A program made the position numbers and the translations under genes. From contig JAYFNX010000008.1 in the NCBI GenBank assembly GCA_034933245.1, positions 1 through 52,947 on the forward strand: a stretch of 52,947 nt of DNA. Reading direction: 5' to 3'. This document shows, in pieces, positions 1-7,076 of this stretch. Within the stretch, counting starts at the first letter, position 1; each line of letters starts with the position of its first letter. Below the pieces are notes generated by a model, which made no database searches, was not told the origin of the DNA, and worked only from the letters and a program-made list of their open reading frames with translations. This DNA is from Pelethousia sp034933245. GTDB taxonomy: Bacteria; Bacillota; Clostridia; Christensenellales; CAG-138.

Positions 1-1059
1 CATATAGGCGACATAATGTTGATAGCAGCCATGCTTCTGCTTGGCATACTATTATCGTTCTTTTCAGTCTATGGGTATACCTCCTTTCCGTTTTCTTATG
101 CGCTGAACATAATATTGCTTCTTTGTATGATGAGCCTTATCCAGCAAGACAGAGACTTTGTGGTAGCGCAATTATACAAGTATACGTTTATAAGCATATT
201 GTTTGTCATCATTCTGGTACTAAAAAATGGCACAAGCGCGCTTTTCGAAACATGTCTGACAATAGCAAGCGGTGTTAACGAAAACCAGCTTGCGATGGCC
301 TTGACACAAATGGTTGCGGTTGTGATAACGTATCTGATTAACCGTAAAAGACGTGTTTTCGCTTACTGTTTGCTTTTTATTCTTATTACCGGTCTGTTCC
401 TTACGGGATCAAGATCGGGAATAATCGCGGCACTTTTGTGTATTAGCTTCGTGTATTTCGTGTATATAGTAGCTATGTGGAAAACTGCGAGCAAAAATAA
501 GAGAGCAAAGATGATCGCCGATGTAATTATGATAGACGTGATTATATGCTTGTTATACTTCTATTTGGGACAGAAAGTGCCCGCAGTGATGGATCGATTT
601 ACTTACGAAAACGTTGTTGCGACCGGCGGCACTAACCGCTTGGATATTTGGAAAGCGCTCCTAACGAAGGCTCTGCCCGGACATTATCTTTTTGGTATAG
701 GATTCGATCCGATTAACGCATACTACGCTGTGCAATCAATTAATGGGATTGGCCATGGATCGCACAATCTGATCATCGAGATTCTCACAAAAACCGGTAT
801 TGCCGGAATGGCGACATATACCTTATTTTTCACAAGACTATTCAAATCACTAATGCGCAATGTCCAAAAGCATTTGGAATTGCTTCTTCCGTTTGCCGTG
901 ATAATTGCTATACTGGCCAACGGCATAGGAGAAGATGTGCTTACTGCCAGATTCCTTTGGTTTGGTGTTGGGCTGGCATACATGCTTCTCAACAGCATTC
1001 AAAGCGCGGCCGTACAAAGTCCATATAAAAGAAATGCGCACGGTGATATTAATGAATGA
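1..1059 (+). CDS. O-antigen ligase/polymerase (Wzy-like) membrane protein, 5'-truncated by window edge
   Basis: The frame is open from base 1; an ATG occurs at 16, but the first codons are also coding, so the true start probably lies before the window. The visible product is a multi-pass hydrophobic protein with about eight or more membrane segments. A GSRSG motif follows a membrane helix (about residue 131 counted from the ATG at 16), and a large extracytoplasmic loop carries an HGSHN motif (about residues 249-253). Both are typical of the O-antigen ligase / Wzy polymerase superfamily, which joins lipid-linked glycan repeats outside the membrane. It overlaps the next gene, a Wzx-like flippase, by 8 bases, so polymerase and flippase are co-translated. 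Polymerase or ligase cannot be decided. The region is AT-richer than the rest of the window, as is usual for exchanged surface-polysaccharide genes. Confidence 0.82.
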   Translation, partial: HIGDIMLIAAMLLLGILLSFFSVYGYTSFPFSYALNIILLLCMMSLIQQDRDFVVAQLYKYTFISILFVIILVLKNGTSALFETCLTIASGVNENQLAMALTQMVAVVITYLINRKRRVFAYCLLFILITGLFLTGSRSGIIAALLCISFVYFVYIVAMWKTASKNKRAKMIADVIMIDVIICLLYFYLGQKVPAVMDRFTYENVVATGGTNRLDIWKALLTKALPGHYLFGIGFDPINAYYAVQSINGIGHGSHNLIIEILTKTGIAGMATYTLFFTRLFKSLMRNVQKHLELLLPFAVIIAILANGIGEDVLTARFLWFGVGLAYMLLNSIQSAAVQSPYKRNAHGDINE

Positions 1060-2518
1060 ACGTAACGCGGCAACTCAAAAGTCGATATTTTCTGGATTCG
1101 GATGGTCATATGCAGAGCGGATGCTGGCTCAAATTGTCAGCTTTGTAGTCTCGATCATATTAGCTAGATTGCTTGGGCCGGAAACATATGGCATATTATC
1201 TCTGGTAAACATATTCATCGGCATAGCGACCGCCATAACATTGACAGGCTTTGGTTCGGCGCTGATCCAGAAGAAAGAAGCAGACAATCTTGATTTTTCA
1301 TCGGCGTTATACTTTAGCTTTGGCGTTTCGATTGTGGCATATTTGGTGCTGTTTTTTTCTGCGCCTCTGATTGCGGGTTTTTTTGATGCGCAATCCATCG
1401 CGCCAGTTCTGCGTGTGCTGTCTCTTTCGTTGGTTCTTGCTTCAGTTAATACTGTGCAGCACGCTTATGTAATCCGTAAAATGCAGTTTCGATTGTTATT
1501 CATTTCCACTGTATGTGGATCAATTTTCTCAGCAACAGCCGGTATCTTGATGGCGTATAAAGGCTTCGGAGTGTGGGCCTTAGTAGCACAATATTTAGTG
1601 AATTCCATCATAAACACAATCGTCTTGGCTATTATTAGCGAGTGGCGGCCTGAGAAACGATTTTCTTTCTCAAGAGTAAAAACGATATACGGTTATGGCT
1701 GGAAAATAATCGTGGCGTCAGTAGTAGAGGCCATATACAGGCAGAGCAGAAGCCTCGCCATCGGAAAGAAATATACGGCAACTGATCTCGCCTTTTATGA
1801 TAAAGGGCTTCAGTTTCCAAGCCTGCTAATAACAAATATTGATTCTTCCATTGCCAATGTTTTAATGCCGGCAATATCAAGTGTGCAGGACGAAAAGCAA
1901 CGAGTTAAGGAAATGGTACGTCGCTCGGTTAAAACCAGCTCCACTCTGCTTTTTCCACTGCTTATCGGTTTGGCTGTTTGCTCAAAGCCCGTAGTTCTCA
2001 TTCTGCTTACGGAAAAATGGGCGGCAAGTATCCCGTATATGCAGCTTCTTTGTCTGGCGTTGATGATGAAACCAATACAAACGGCAAATCTGCAAGGGAT
2101 TCTTGCCATGGGAAGAAGCGATACATACCTTTGGCTGCAATTATCGCAAAAGACGGTTGGCGTAATGATCATTGCTTTTACTGTCGTGTTTTTTGATTCT
2201 CCGCTGGTGATTGCGGCAGGTGAGGTTTTGTCATATATAGTATTCGCTGTGATTAACGCATATCCAAACAAGAAGCTATTAAACTACTCCGTAAAAGAGC
2301 AGCTTAACGATGTCCTTCCACAAATGATATTGGCTATATGCATGGGGATCATAGTGTGGGTTGTTTCATTTACTAAGCTGCCGTCTTTGATTACATTGGT
2401 TATTCAAGTACTCCTGGGAACTGTGACCTATATCGGTGGCGCCAGAGTATTGAGAATGGAGCCTTTTATGTATTTGTGGAACCTGATAAAAATCCATTTC
2501 TTAAAGAAAAAAGCGTGA
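1052..2518 (+). CDS. Lipopolysaccharide/capsule flippase, Wzx/MATE-like oligosaccharide transporter
   Basis: This 488-residue polytopic protein has about 12-14 predicted hydrophobic segments and the N-terminal layout of polysaccharide-synthesis flippases: a cytoplasmic start, then an F-G-W-S-Y-x-E stretch and a long first helix ending in ARLLGPETYG. It probably moves undecaprenyl-linked oligosaccharide across the membrane. The frame is open further upstream, but I chose the ATG at 1052 because it overlaps the preceding stop in the usual coupled manner (ATGAATGA) and because the upstream stretch is the end of the previous gene in another frame. It lies between a Wzy-like polymerase and a surface-carbohydrate protein, as expected in a Wzx/Wzy pathway. 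Substrate unknown. Codon use is AT-rich like its neighbours. Confidence 0.88.
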   Translation: MNERNAATQKSIFSGFGWSYAERMLAQIVSFVVSIILARLLGPETYGILSLVNIFIGIATAITLTGFGSALIQKKEADNLDFSSALYFSFGVSIVAYLVLFFSAPLIAGFFDAQSIAPVLRVLSLSLVLASVNTVQHAYVIRKMQFRLLFISTVCGSIFSATAGILMAYKGFGVWALVAQYLVNSIINTIVLAIISEWRPEKRFSFSRVKTIYGYGWKIIVASVVEAIYRQSRSLAIGKKYTATDLAFYDKGLQFPSLLITNIDSSIANVLMPAISSVQDEKQRVKEMVRRSVKTSSTLLFPLLIGLAVCSKPVVLILLTEKWAASIPYMQLLCLALMMKPIQTANLQGILAMGRSDTYLWLQLSQKTVGVMIIAFTVVFFDSPLVIAAGEVLSYIVFAVINAYPNKKLLNYSVKEQLNDVLPQMILAICMGIIVWVVSFTKLPSLITLVIQVLLGTVTYIGGARVLRMEPFMYLWNLIKIHFLKKKA

Positions 2519-2534
2519 GATTTGGAGAAAAAAT

Positions 2535-3890
2535 ATGGTGGATTTTTTAATTTGCTACGAGCATATCGTTCGTGAAGTGGAGAACGACACACTAATCAAA
2601 TATGAGCTTGAGAAGCGCGGATACACATGCGAGATAATGCCTTTCAATGGCCCCGGCTTTTTTCAGCATGCTCTGCTAGAGGACGCGCGTGTTGTTATTA
2701 CGCCATGGCTTAGATATGACGAAAACACGTTTCACTATCTCAAACTTGCGGCAAAACCGCATAAGTTAGTTAATTTGCAGTGGGAACAAGTATACTCGCA
2801 GGATGATCTGAACAGCGGCATGGTATCGACTTCAACCCAGGCCAAGAAGGCTTTTCATCTTTGTTGGGGGGATAATTCAAAAGAGCGCCTTACTTTAGCA
2901 GGGGTTGCTGAACGCAATTTGATTATTACCGGCGCAATACAATTGGATTATGGGCGCCCTGCCTTTGAGGCTTATTTTCTTGACCGTGGGTCTATCGCCT
3001 CGGAATTCGAGCTGGATTGTTCCAAAGAATGGCTGTTGCTGATTTCTAGCTTCGCCTATGTAAATTACGGAAGCGATGCAATTAAGGAATTGGAAAATCA
3101 ATTCGGCTGTTCCTTGGTAGAGCAAGTCAAGCTGCATACGGCCTCACAATCCGTCGTGCTAGATTGGACTGAACGCTTGATGAAAGCGGTAGACTATGAA
3201 ATTATATACCGTCCGCATCCATCAGAAAAAGTGGATGACCGCTTGAAAAAAATGCAGGTACATTATCCGCGTTTCCACGTTATACCAAATTATTCAGTTA
3301 AACAATGGGCGAAAGTATCTGATAAAACGAACCTCTGGATCAGCACTTCCAATGCCGAGCTTTCAGCAATGGGAATAGACTACGCGATTGTCAGACCCGT
3401 TCCTATTCCGGCAGAGTTAGAAGTTGAAAGTATGAGAGAAGAATCATTTATCACAGATTACGATGCTTTCTTTCAGTATAATACTTCGGGGGCGGATGGT
3501 TTTTCCATCTCTCCTTCCGAACGAATGAAGAAACTGTCACACTATTATTCATATGACGAAAACGTTCCTTCTTATGTAAAGGTTGCGGATTGTTTAGAGA
3601 AAATCATTAAAACCGATTGCGGTGCAACCTATTACTTTTCATTTAGTCAGCAAATTAGGTTTGGATGGCAGGAACTGAAGAAATTAGTAATCTCTTTTAT
3701 TATGGAAAAGTATCAAAATAAGCCATATCACACACGTGTTAGCAGGTTGCCGCTGAAACAAATAATTAGAAACAATATTATTAGAAATCTTGATAATCAT
3801 GCGCAGGAAAAGCAAACCGAAGCAGCCATGCTTCAATATATGGAAAACGAAGTTCCCCCCCAAAACAGTGCGCGAAATACATACAACTGA
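2535..3890 (+). CDS. Surface carbohydrate biosynthesis protein, putative GT-B-like transferase
   Basis: A 451-residue soluble protein starting at ATG 2535 with a GGAGA ribosome binding site six bases upstream, 16 bases after the flippase. The N-terminal half carries the pattern of 'surface carbohydrate biosynthesis proteins': a short strand, then a glutamate- and lysine-rich helix ending in ELEKRGY, then ITPW and an NLQWEQ stretch where relatives have a conserved Trp/Gln-rich motif. The second half has YRPHPSEK (about residue 230) and a STSNAELSAMG stretch, which resemble the donor-binding half of GT-B glycosyltransferases and CDP-glycerol glycerophosphotransferases. It probably transfers a sugar or polyol phosphate in capsule or teichoic-like polymer synthesis. 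The exact reaction cannot be read. It is the last gene of the AT-rich cluster in this window. Confidence 0.68.
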   Translation: MVDFLICYEHIVREVENDTLIKYELEKRGYTCEIMPFNGPGFFQHALLEDARVVITPWLRYDENTFHYLKLAAKPHKLVNLQWEQVYSQDDLNSGMVSTSTQAKKAFHLCWGDNSKERLTLAGVAERNLIITGAIQLDYGRPAFEAYFLDRGSIASEFELDCSKEWLLLISSFAYVNYGSDAIKELENQFGCSLVEQVKLHTASQSVVLDWTERLMKAVDYEIIYRPHPSEKVDDRLKKMQVHYPRFHVIPNYSVKQWAKVSDKTNLWISTSNAELSAMGIDYAIVRPVPIPAELEVESMREESFITDYDAFFQYNTSGADGFSISPSERMKKLSHYYSYDENVPSYVKVADCLEKIIKTDCGATYYFSFSQQIRFGWQELKKLVISFIMEKYQNKPYHTRVSRLPLKQIIRNNIIRNLDNHAQEKQTEAAMLQYMENEVPPQNSARNTYN

Positions 3891-4151
3891 CCATCATGGC
3901 TAACAAGCGCAACCATGGGGCGTTTATCACGACCCCAATAGTCCCAGCAAGGCTGCCCGGTGTGTTGGCTTGCAAGGACTTTACCTTGGTCCTGTGATGC
4001 TCGATGTCGTTAAGACAAGATAAAGTTTATAGGGATGAGATATGATACAATAAATTGCGAAAAATTAAAAGTGAGCTTGGGTAAAAGGAGGGCAAGGCCG
4101 CAGCCGATTGGTAGAATAAAGTTACCATAACAAATTCATCAAAAGGAGGCG
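3891..4151. other. Gene-poor stretch after the polysaccharide cluster
   Basis: I see no convincing gene here. A 33-codon ATG frame begins at 3898, but it has no good ribosome binding site and no recognisable family. The stretch may be eroded insertion-sequence DNA, since a transposase remnant starts right after it. No clear terminator hairpin was seen behind the last polysaccharide gene. Confidence 0.5.
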
Positions 4152-4311
4152 CAAACCTTCCTGTCCGATCTGAAGGAACGAGAGCTGCAGGTGGCTTTTC
4201 ATCAGGGATAAATGCTGGAGGCTGTGACCGAGGTCTATTCGGATGGCAAGGACCGGCCACCGTTCATTTCTATCGCAATATCTTTTCCACAACCACAGAA
4301 TCAAGGCAAGA
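4152..4311 (+). pseudogene. Decayed IS256-family (Mutator-type) transposase fragment
   Basis: One frame from 4152 reads FLSDLKERELQ, then an in-frame stop (TAA 4209-4211), then MLEAVTEVYS. After a shift of two bases the reading continues as TVHFYRNIFS (CAT at 4265). In IS256-family transposases the stretches F-L-x-x-L-K-x-R-G-L, M-L-x-A-V-x-E-V-(F/Y) and C-x-V-H-F-Y-R-N-(V/I)-F-S follow each other in this order and at about this spacing in the catalytic core. Only about 55 codons are left, with a stop and a frameshift, so the element is dead. No terminal inverted repeats were recognised. It lies between the AT-rich polysaccharide cluster and a tRNA gene. Confidence 0.7.
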
Positions 4312-4448
4312 CGCAAGGGCTTAATTATATTTTTTTCTAAGTTTTGGGGGCAGTTCACAATAGGTGCTCTCTTTTTTTATGGGTTGCAACTAGGTCGCAC
4401 AAATGAGAATGCAACGTTTAAAACTATTCCTTTCAGAGATTTTTAATA

Positions 4449-4480
4449 ATAAAAAAAGCCCTAATACTAGGACTTTTTCT
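4449..4480 (-). terminator. Rho-independent terminator of tRNA-Asn
   Basis: Read on the minus strand just after the tRNA, this is a 7-bp hairpin (AGTCCTA pairing with TAGGGCT across a four-base loop) followed by a run of seven T. The complementary A-run before it lengthens the stem, and it also reads as a weak terminator on the plus strand. Confidence 0.75.
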
Positions 4481-4483
4481 TTG

Positions 4484-4559
4484 TGGCTCCCCCTGTTGGA
4501 CTCGAACCAACGACACTGCGGTTAACAGCCGCATGCTCTACCGACTGAGCTAAGGAGGA
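4484..4559 (-). tRNA. tRNA-Asn (anticodon GTT)
   Basis: The minus strand folds as a 76-base tRNA. The acceptor stem is TCCTCCT paired with AGGGGGA, including one U-G pair. The D arm is AGCTCAGTCGGTAGAGC, the anticodon loop is CTGTTAA with GTT as anticodon, the T arm contains GGTTCGAGTCC, the discriminator base is G, and CCA is encoded. All invariant positions seem intact. It stands alone, with its own promoter upstream (4574-4602) and terminator downstream (4449-4480). Confidence 0.96.
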
Positions 4560-4573
4560 ACGGTACGCGAATT

Positions 4574-4602
4574 ATGATACAACAATTGACGGACTTTTGC
4601 AA
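4574..4602 (-). promoter_or_regulatory. Promoter of tRNA-Asn
   Basis: On the minus strand a -35 box TTGCAA (4597-4602) is followed after 17 bases by TATCAT (4574-4579), with the tRNA 5' end 14 bases further on. This fits a housekeeping sigma-A promoter driving the single tRNA. Confidence 0.6.
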
Positions 4603-4843
4603 GCCCTATTTTGAAAAAATAACCGAATTTTAGAAAAGATCCGCTGCATGAACAGATCAATAAGAATACAAACCCGTTTTTTAAAACAAAACCAAATGAA
4701 AGCCGGATGTGCCGATCCTAAGCGAAGCGGACCGTACCTGTGCGGAGATTACGCCATATATGGAAGTCTCCAGCCCTTGGATGCCGACCGCATGCACTAG
4801 GCGGACGGCGGAGAGATCGTTGAATGGCAGGGGATTTATAAGA
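4603..4843. other. Intergenic stretch without recognised genes
   Basis: No frame here looks like a gene. A minus-strand frame crossing 4681-4989 has no ribosome binding site and runs into the 3' end of the lyase gene. No repeat pairing or transposase motif was recognised. Besides the terminator hairpin at 4844-4881 I see nothing that needs explaining. Confidence 0.5.
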
Positions 4844-4881
4844 AATCCGCCGCCATAGCAAATTTTTGGAGGCGGCGGATT
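4844..4881 (-). terminator. Terminator hairpin behind the tyrosine phenol-lyase-like gene
   Basis: An 11-bp perfect inverted repeat (AATCCGCCGCC / GGCGGCGGATT) with a 16-base loop lies 29 bases past the stop of the minus-strand gene and is followed by TCTTAT. The U-tract is short, so this is a probable rather than a strong terminator. Confidence 0.6.
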
Positions 4882-4909
4882 GCGGAGAAATATACGAAGC
4901 AAAAAAGAA

Positions 4910-6358
4910 TTATAGGCTGTTACCAAAATCTTCCCGAAATTTGGCGGCCAGCTTTTCCTGCCAATCCCCGATGGCTTCCAAACGGCCAAAGAAGAAGCGC
5001 AAGCTACTGGGCTCTTCTACCCATCGCAGGCCGCCGACCAAATGTCGGTTCTCGTGGAGCCATACAATACGGTCTACAGCATATTTTATCTGGGACATGG
5101 TGAATACCCGCCTGGGTACGGCAAGGCGGAGGAGCTCCACAGAGGCCAGCGGCTCGGAGCCGTCGGGCTCCCGCTGTTCGGAGATAGTACCCCGCTCCAT
5201 ACCGCGTACACCGCCTGCAATAAACACGGCTGCCGCCAGCGCACCGGCCGGGTATTGGTGCTGATCCAAATGGGGAAGGAATTCCAAAGCGTTAAGATGG
5301 CAGCCCAACCCGCCCGGAGGTGTAATAACAGGTACGCCACGGGCAATCAGTTCGTTGCACATAAATTCGATAAACTGCGGTCCTTGGCTGATGACATCCT
5401 CGTCCATGGTCTCCTCCAGACCTACCGTGAGCGCTTCCATCTCCCGCACGCTCATGCCGCCATAGGTCAGGAAGCCTTCAAACATGGGAACGAGTTCCCG
5501 CATGCTTTCCATATGTTCCTTTTCTCGAATGCAGATGCCGCCTCCCCTGGCAAAGCCCAGTTTGCGGGCGGAGAAGTAGATGATATCGAACTGATTTGCG
5601 ATTTCTCGCGTGATTTGGCGGATGGACATATCCTTACAAGCTGCTTCCCGCACTTTTATGAAGTGAAGATTATCCTGCAAAAGGCTCGCATCCAGAACGG
5701 TAAGAATTCCGCTCTCTCGCGCCAAGGCGCAGGCAGCCTTGCAATTGTCCAAGCTGAATGGCTGGCCGCCTATGAGGTTGGTGCCCGCTTCCAGGCGAAG
5801 GAACGCAATATTTTCGGAGCCTTCCTTATGAATGCAGGCGGTGAGCTTTTCGAGATTAATGTTGCCCTTAAAAGGATGCATGCTGGTGGTTTTAAGGCCC
5901 TCGTCGATGACCAATTCTTCCACACGGCCCCCCAAACGGGTAATGTGCGCTTTGGGCGTGGTAAAGTGGAAATTCATGGGCACAACGGATCCGGGTTTCA
6001 CAAACGTCTGGGCCAAGATATGCTCGGCAGCCCTTCCTTGATGGGCAGGGAGGAAGAAGTCCATACCAAAAAGCTCATGCAGCTTATTGGCTAAGCGGGT
6101 AAACGTCGCACTGCCCGCATAGCTGTCATCACAAACCATCATAGCTGCCATCTGCTCGTCGCTCATGGCATTCACGCCGCTGTCGGTGAGCATATCCAGA
6201 AAAATGTCTTTATTCTGAAGCAAAAAGGTATTGTTTCCGGCCTCGCGGATGGCTTCTACCCGCCGTTCTACCGGGGATAGATTTAACTTCTGAACCACAC
6301 GCACCTTGTGCATTTCAAGGGGGATCTGTTCGCCGCTGAAAAATTTTACGTTTGCCAT
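4910..6358 (-). CDS. tpl: Tyrosine phenol-lyase-like PLP enzyme (beta-eliminating lyase, TPL/tryptophanase family)
   Basis: A 482-residue protein, close to the usual 456-471 of the family. Tyrosine phenol-lyase reversibly converts tyrosine to phenol, pyruvate and ammonia; tryptophanase does the same chemistry on tryptophan. Family landmarks with Citrobacter TPL equivalents: T58 and S60 (T49, S51), Y80 (Y71), R109 in HQGR (R100), D223 (D214, cofactor nitrogen), K266 in SARK (K257, Schiff-base lysine) and PRR at 415-417. Two specificity positions are TPL-like: T133 (T124, Asp in tryptophanase) and R389 in MERG (R381, Ile in E. coli tryptophanase). Odd points: L226 stands where TPL and tryptophanase have Arg (R217), and R265 replaces the Lys before the Schiff-base lysine. 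AAGGAGAG lies just before ATG 6358. A tyrosine T-box precedes the gene, which supports tyrosine as substrate. An annotation as 'tryptophanase' would be the alternative. Confidence 0.8.
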   Translation of the reverse strand: MANVKFFSGEQIPLEMHKVRVVQKLNLSPVERRVEAIREAGNNTFLLQNKDIFLDMLTDSGVNAMSDEQMAAMMVCDDSYAGSATFTRLANKLHELFGMDFFLPAHQGRAAEHILAQTFVKPGSVVPMNFHFTTPKAHITRLGGRVEELVIDEGLKTTSMHPFKGNINLEKLTACIHKEGSENIAFLRLEAGTNLIGGQPFSLDNCKAACALARESGILTVLDASLLQDNLHFIKVREAACKDMSIRQITREIANQFDIIYFSARKLGFARGGGICIREKEHMESMRELVPMFEGFLTYGGMSVREMEALTVGLEETMDEDVISQGPQFIEFMCNELIARGVPVITPPGGLGCHLNALEFLPHLDQHQYPAGALAAAVFIAGGVRGMERGTISEQREPDGSEPLASVELLRLAVPRRVFTMSQIKYAVDRIVWLHENRHLVGGLRWVEEPSSLRFFFGRLEAIGDWQEKLAAKFREDFGNSL

Positions 6359-6410
6359 TGTTGTCTCTCCTTATCCAAATATAATTATTTTGGCGTTGCG
6401 GAGAAAACAA

Positions 6411-6700
6411 AATACGCCCGTCCTCCGCAAGAGGACGAGCGCCAAATCCCGTGTTACCACCTCAATTCGCCAACGCCTCGCGGCGCTGACCTTTTCGAGT
6501 ACCGGCGCAAAGAGAGAAGCGCTTATACTCTATCACGATAACGGGTGAATCCGTCCCGATCTACTGGGTAAAAACCGTTCGGCGGGAGGCTATGGCGTGT
6601 ATTCCCATATGGTTCCTTACCGGCTTTCACCAGCCGCCGGCTCTCTGAAAGGCCCTTCCACGGTACTATTTCGCCGTCTTTGCCTGTCACTTATTGGTGG
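6411..6700 (-). promoter_or_regulatory. T-box leader, tyrosine-type (specifier TAC), with antiterminator/terminator
   Basis: Read on the minus strand, this has the ordered parts of a T-box riboswitch. Stem I contains the AGAGAG motif and distal-loop elements (about 6652-6610). A GGGAA-TAC-ACGCC specifier loop has TAC at 6601-6599. The conserved T-box GAGGTGGTAACACGGG lies at 6463-6448, and an 11-bp terminator stem (6441-6431 with 6425-6415) is followed by TATTTTGTTTT. T-box leaders bind a tRNA whose anticodon pairs with the specifier; an uncharged tRNA end stabilises the antiterminator and turns on the gene. A TAC specifier predicts sensing of tRNA-Tyr, so expression should rise when tyrosine is scarce. 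The downstream gene is the TPL-like lyase at 4910-6358. A one-base shift would give other codons, but the usual GAA-specifier-A context favours TAC. Confidence 0.9.
6415..6441 (-). terminator. T-box terminator hairpin
   Basis: An 11-bp stem with one G-U pair and a five-base loop is followed on the minus strand by a U-rich tract. Its 5' side lies directly after the conserved T-box sequence, so it competes with the antiterminator formed with the T-box. Confidence 0.85.
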
Positions 6701-6702
6701 TT

Positions 6703-6732
6703 AGTATACGGCATGAATTACAACTTTGTCAA
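6703..6732 (-). promoter_or_regulatory. Promoter of the T-box/lyase transcript
   Basis: On the minus strand a perfect -35 TTGACA (6727-6732) and TATACT (6703-6708) are separated by 18 bases. Transcription would begin near 6696, just before the first T-box stem, leaving a leader of about 340 bases. Confidence 0.8.
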
Positions 6733-6767
6733 CACGTAATTTTATTTCATGCGGCGCGTTCAAAAAA

Positions 6768-7076
6768 CTAAGCACGCAGTAAGAGATAAGTCAGCGCGCT
6801 ATACACGACCAGATTTACGAACAGAAGCGCCGGTATGCCCAGGGTGAAGGCGCGGTGAAGCGTTTTGTGATGAAAATGGTGCATGCCCAACAACGCACCC
6901 AACGCTCCGCCTATGGCAGCAGTGAGAAATAAGCGTTTTTCCGGAATTCGACGCTTGCCTTTACGGGCCCTTCCCTTATCTACGCCCATAAGGGAAAAAG
7001 CCCACAAATTGCTGCAAAAGGCCCAGATCCCAAGCGCCCAAAGGCCCAACTTAACGGCGGTGGGCAATGTGCTCAT
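6768..7076 (-). CDS. DUF1294 family small membrane protein
   Basis: A 102-residue protein. I chose ATG 7076 because AAAGGA lies eight bases upstream; the longer frame to 7166 would overlap the previous gene much further. An N-terminal hydrophobic segment is followed by MGVDKGRARKGKRRIPE, a conserved DUF1294 stretch. Then come a glycine-rich segment with GALLGM, an HKTLH motif and a C-terminal membrane helix. Members are small inner-membrane proteins of unknown function. The start overlaps the end of the upstream TtcA-like gene by 26 bases, so the two are probably co-transcribed from the promoter at 7874-7903. No function should be claimed beyond the family. Confidence 0.8.
   Translation of the reverse strand: MSTLPTAVKLGLWALGIWAFCSNLWAFSLMGVDKGRARKGKRRIPEKRLFLTAAIGGALGALLGMHHFHHKTLHRAFTLGIPALLFVNLVVYSALTYLLLRA

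Noticed and set aside
3898..3999. 33-codon ATG frame after the polysaccharide cluster
   Set aside because: No ribosome binding site, no recognised family, and it lies in apparently eroded DNA.
5042..6094. 350-codon plus-strand open frame opposite the TPL-like gene
   Set aside because: It is the antisense of a clear gene, has no ribosome binding site and no recognisable family; GC-rich coding DNA often leaves such frames open.
4910..6358. Naming the lyase simply tryptophanase
   Set aside because: T133 and R389 are the tyrosine phenol-lyase states of the two main specificity positions, and the T-box specifier is for tyrosine; I kept the family uncertainty in the entry.
6597..6602. Histidine (CAC) or other specifier in the T-box
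   Set aside because: These need a shift from the usual position after GAA in the specifier loop; TAC sits in the standard place and is followed by A.
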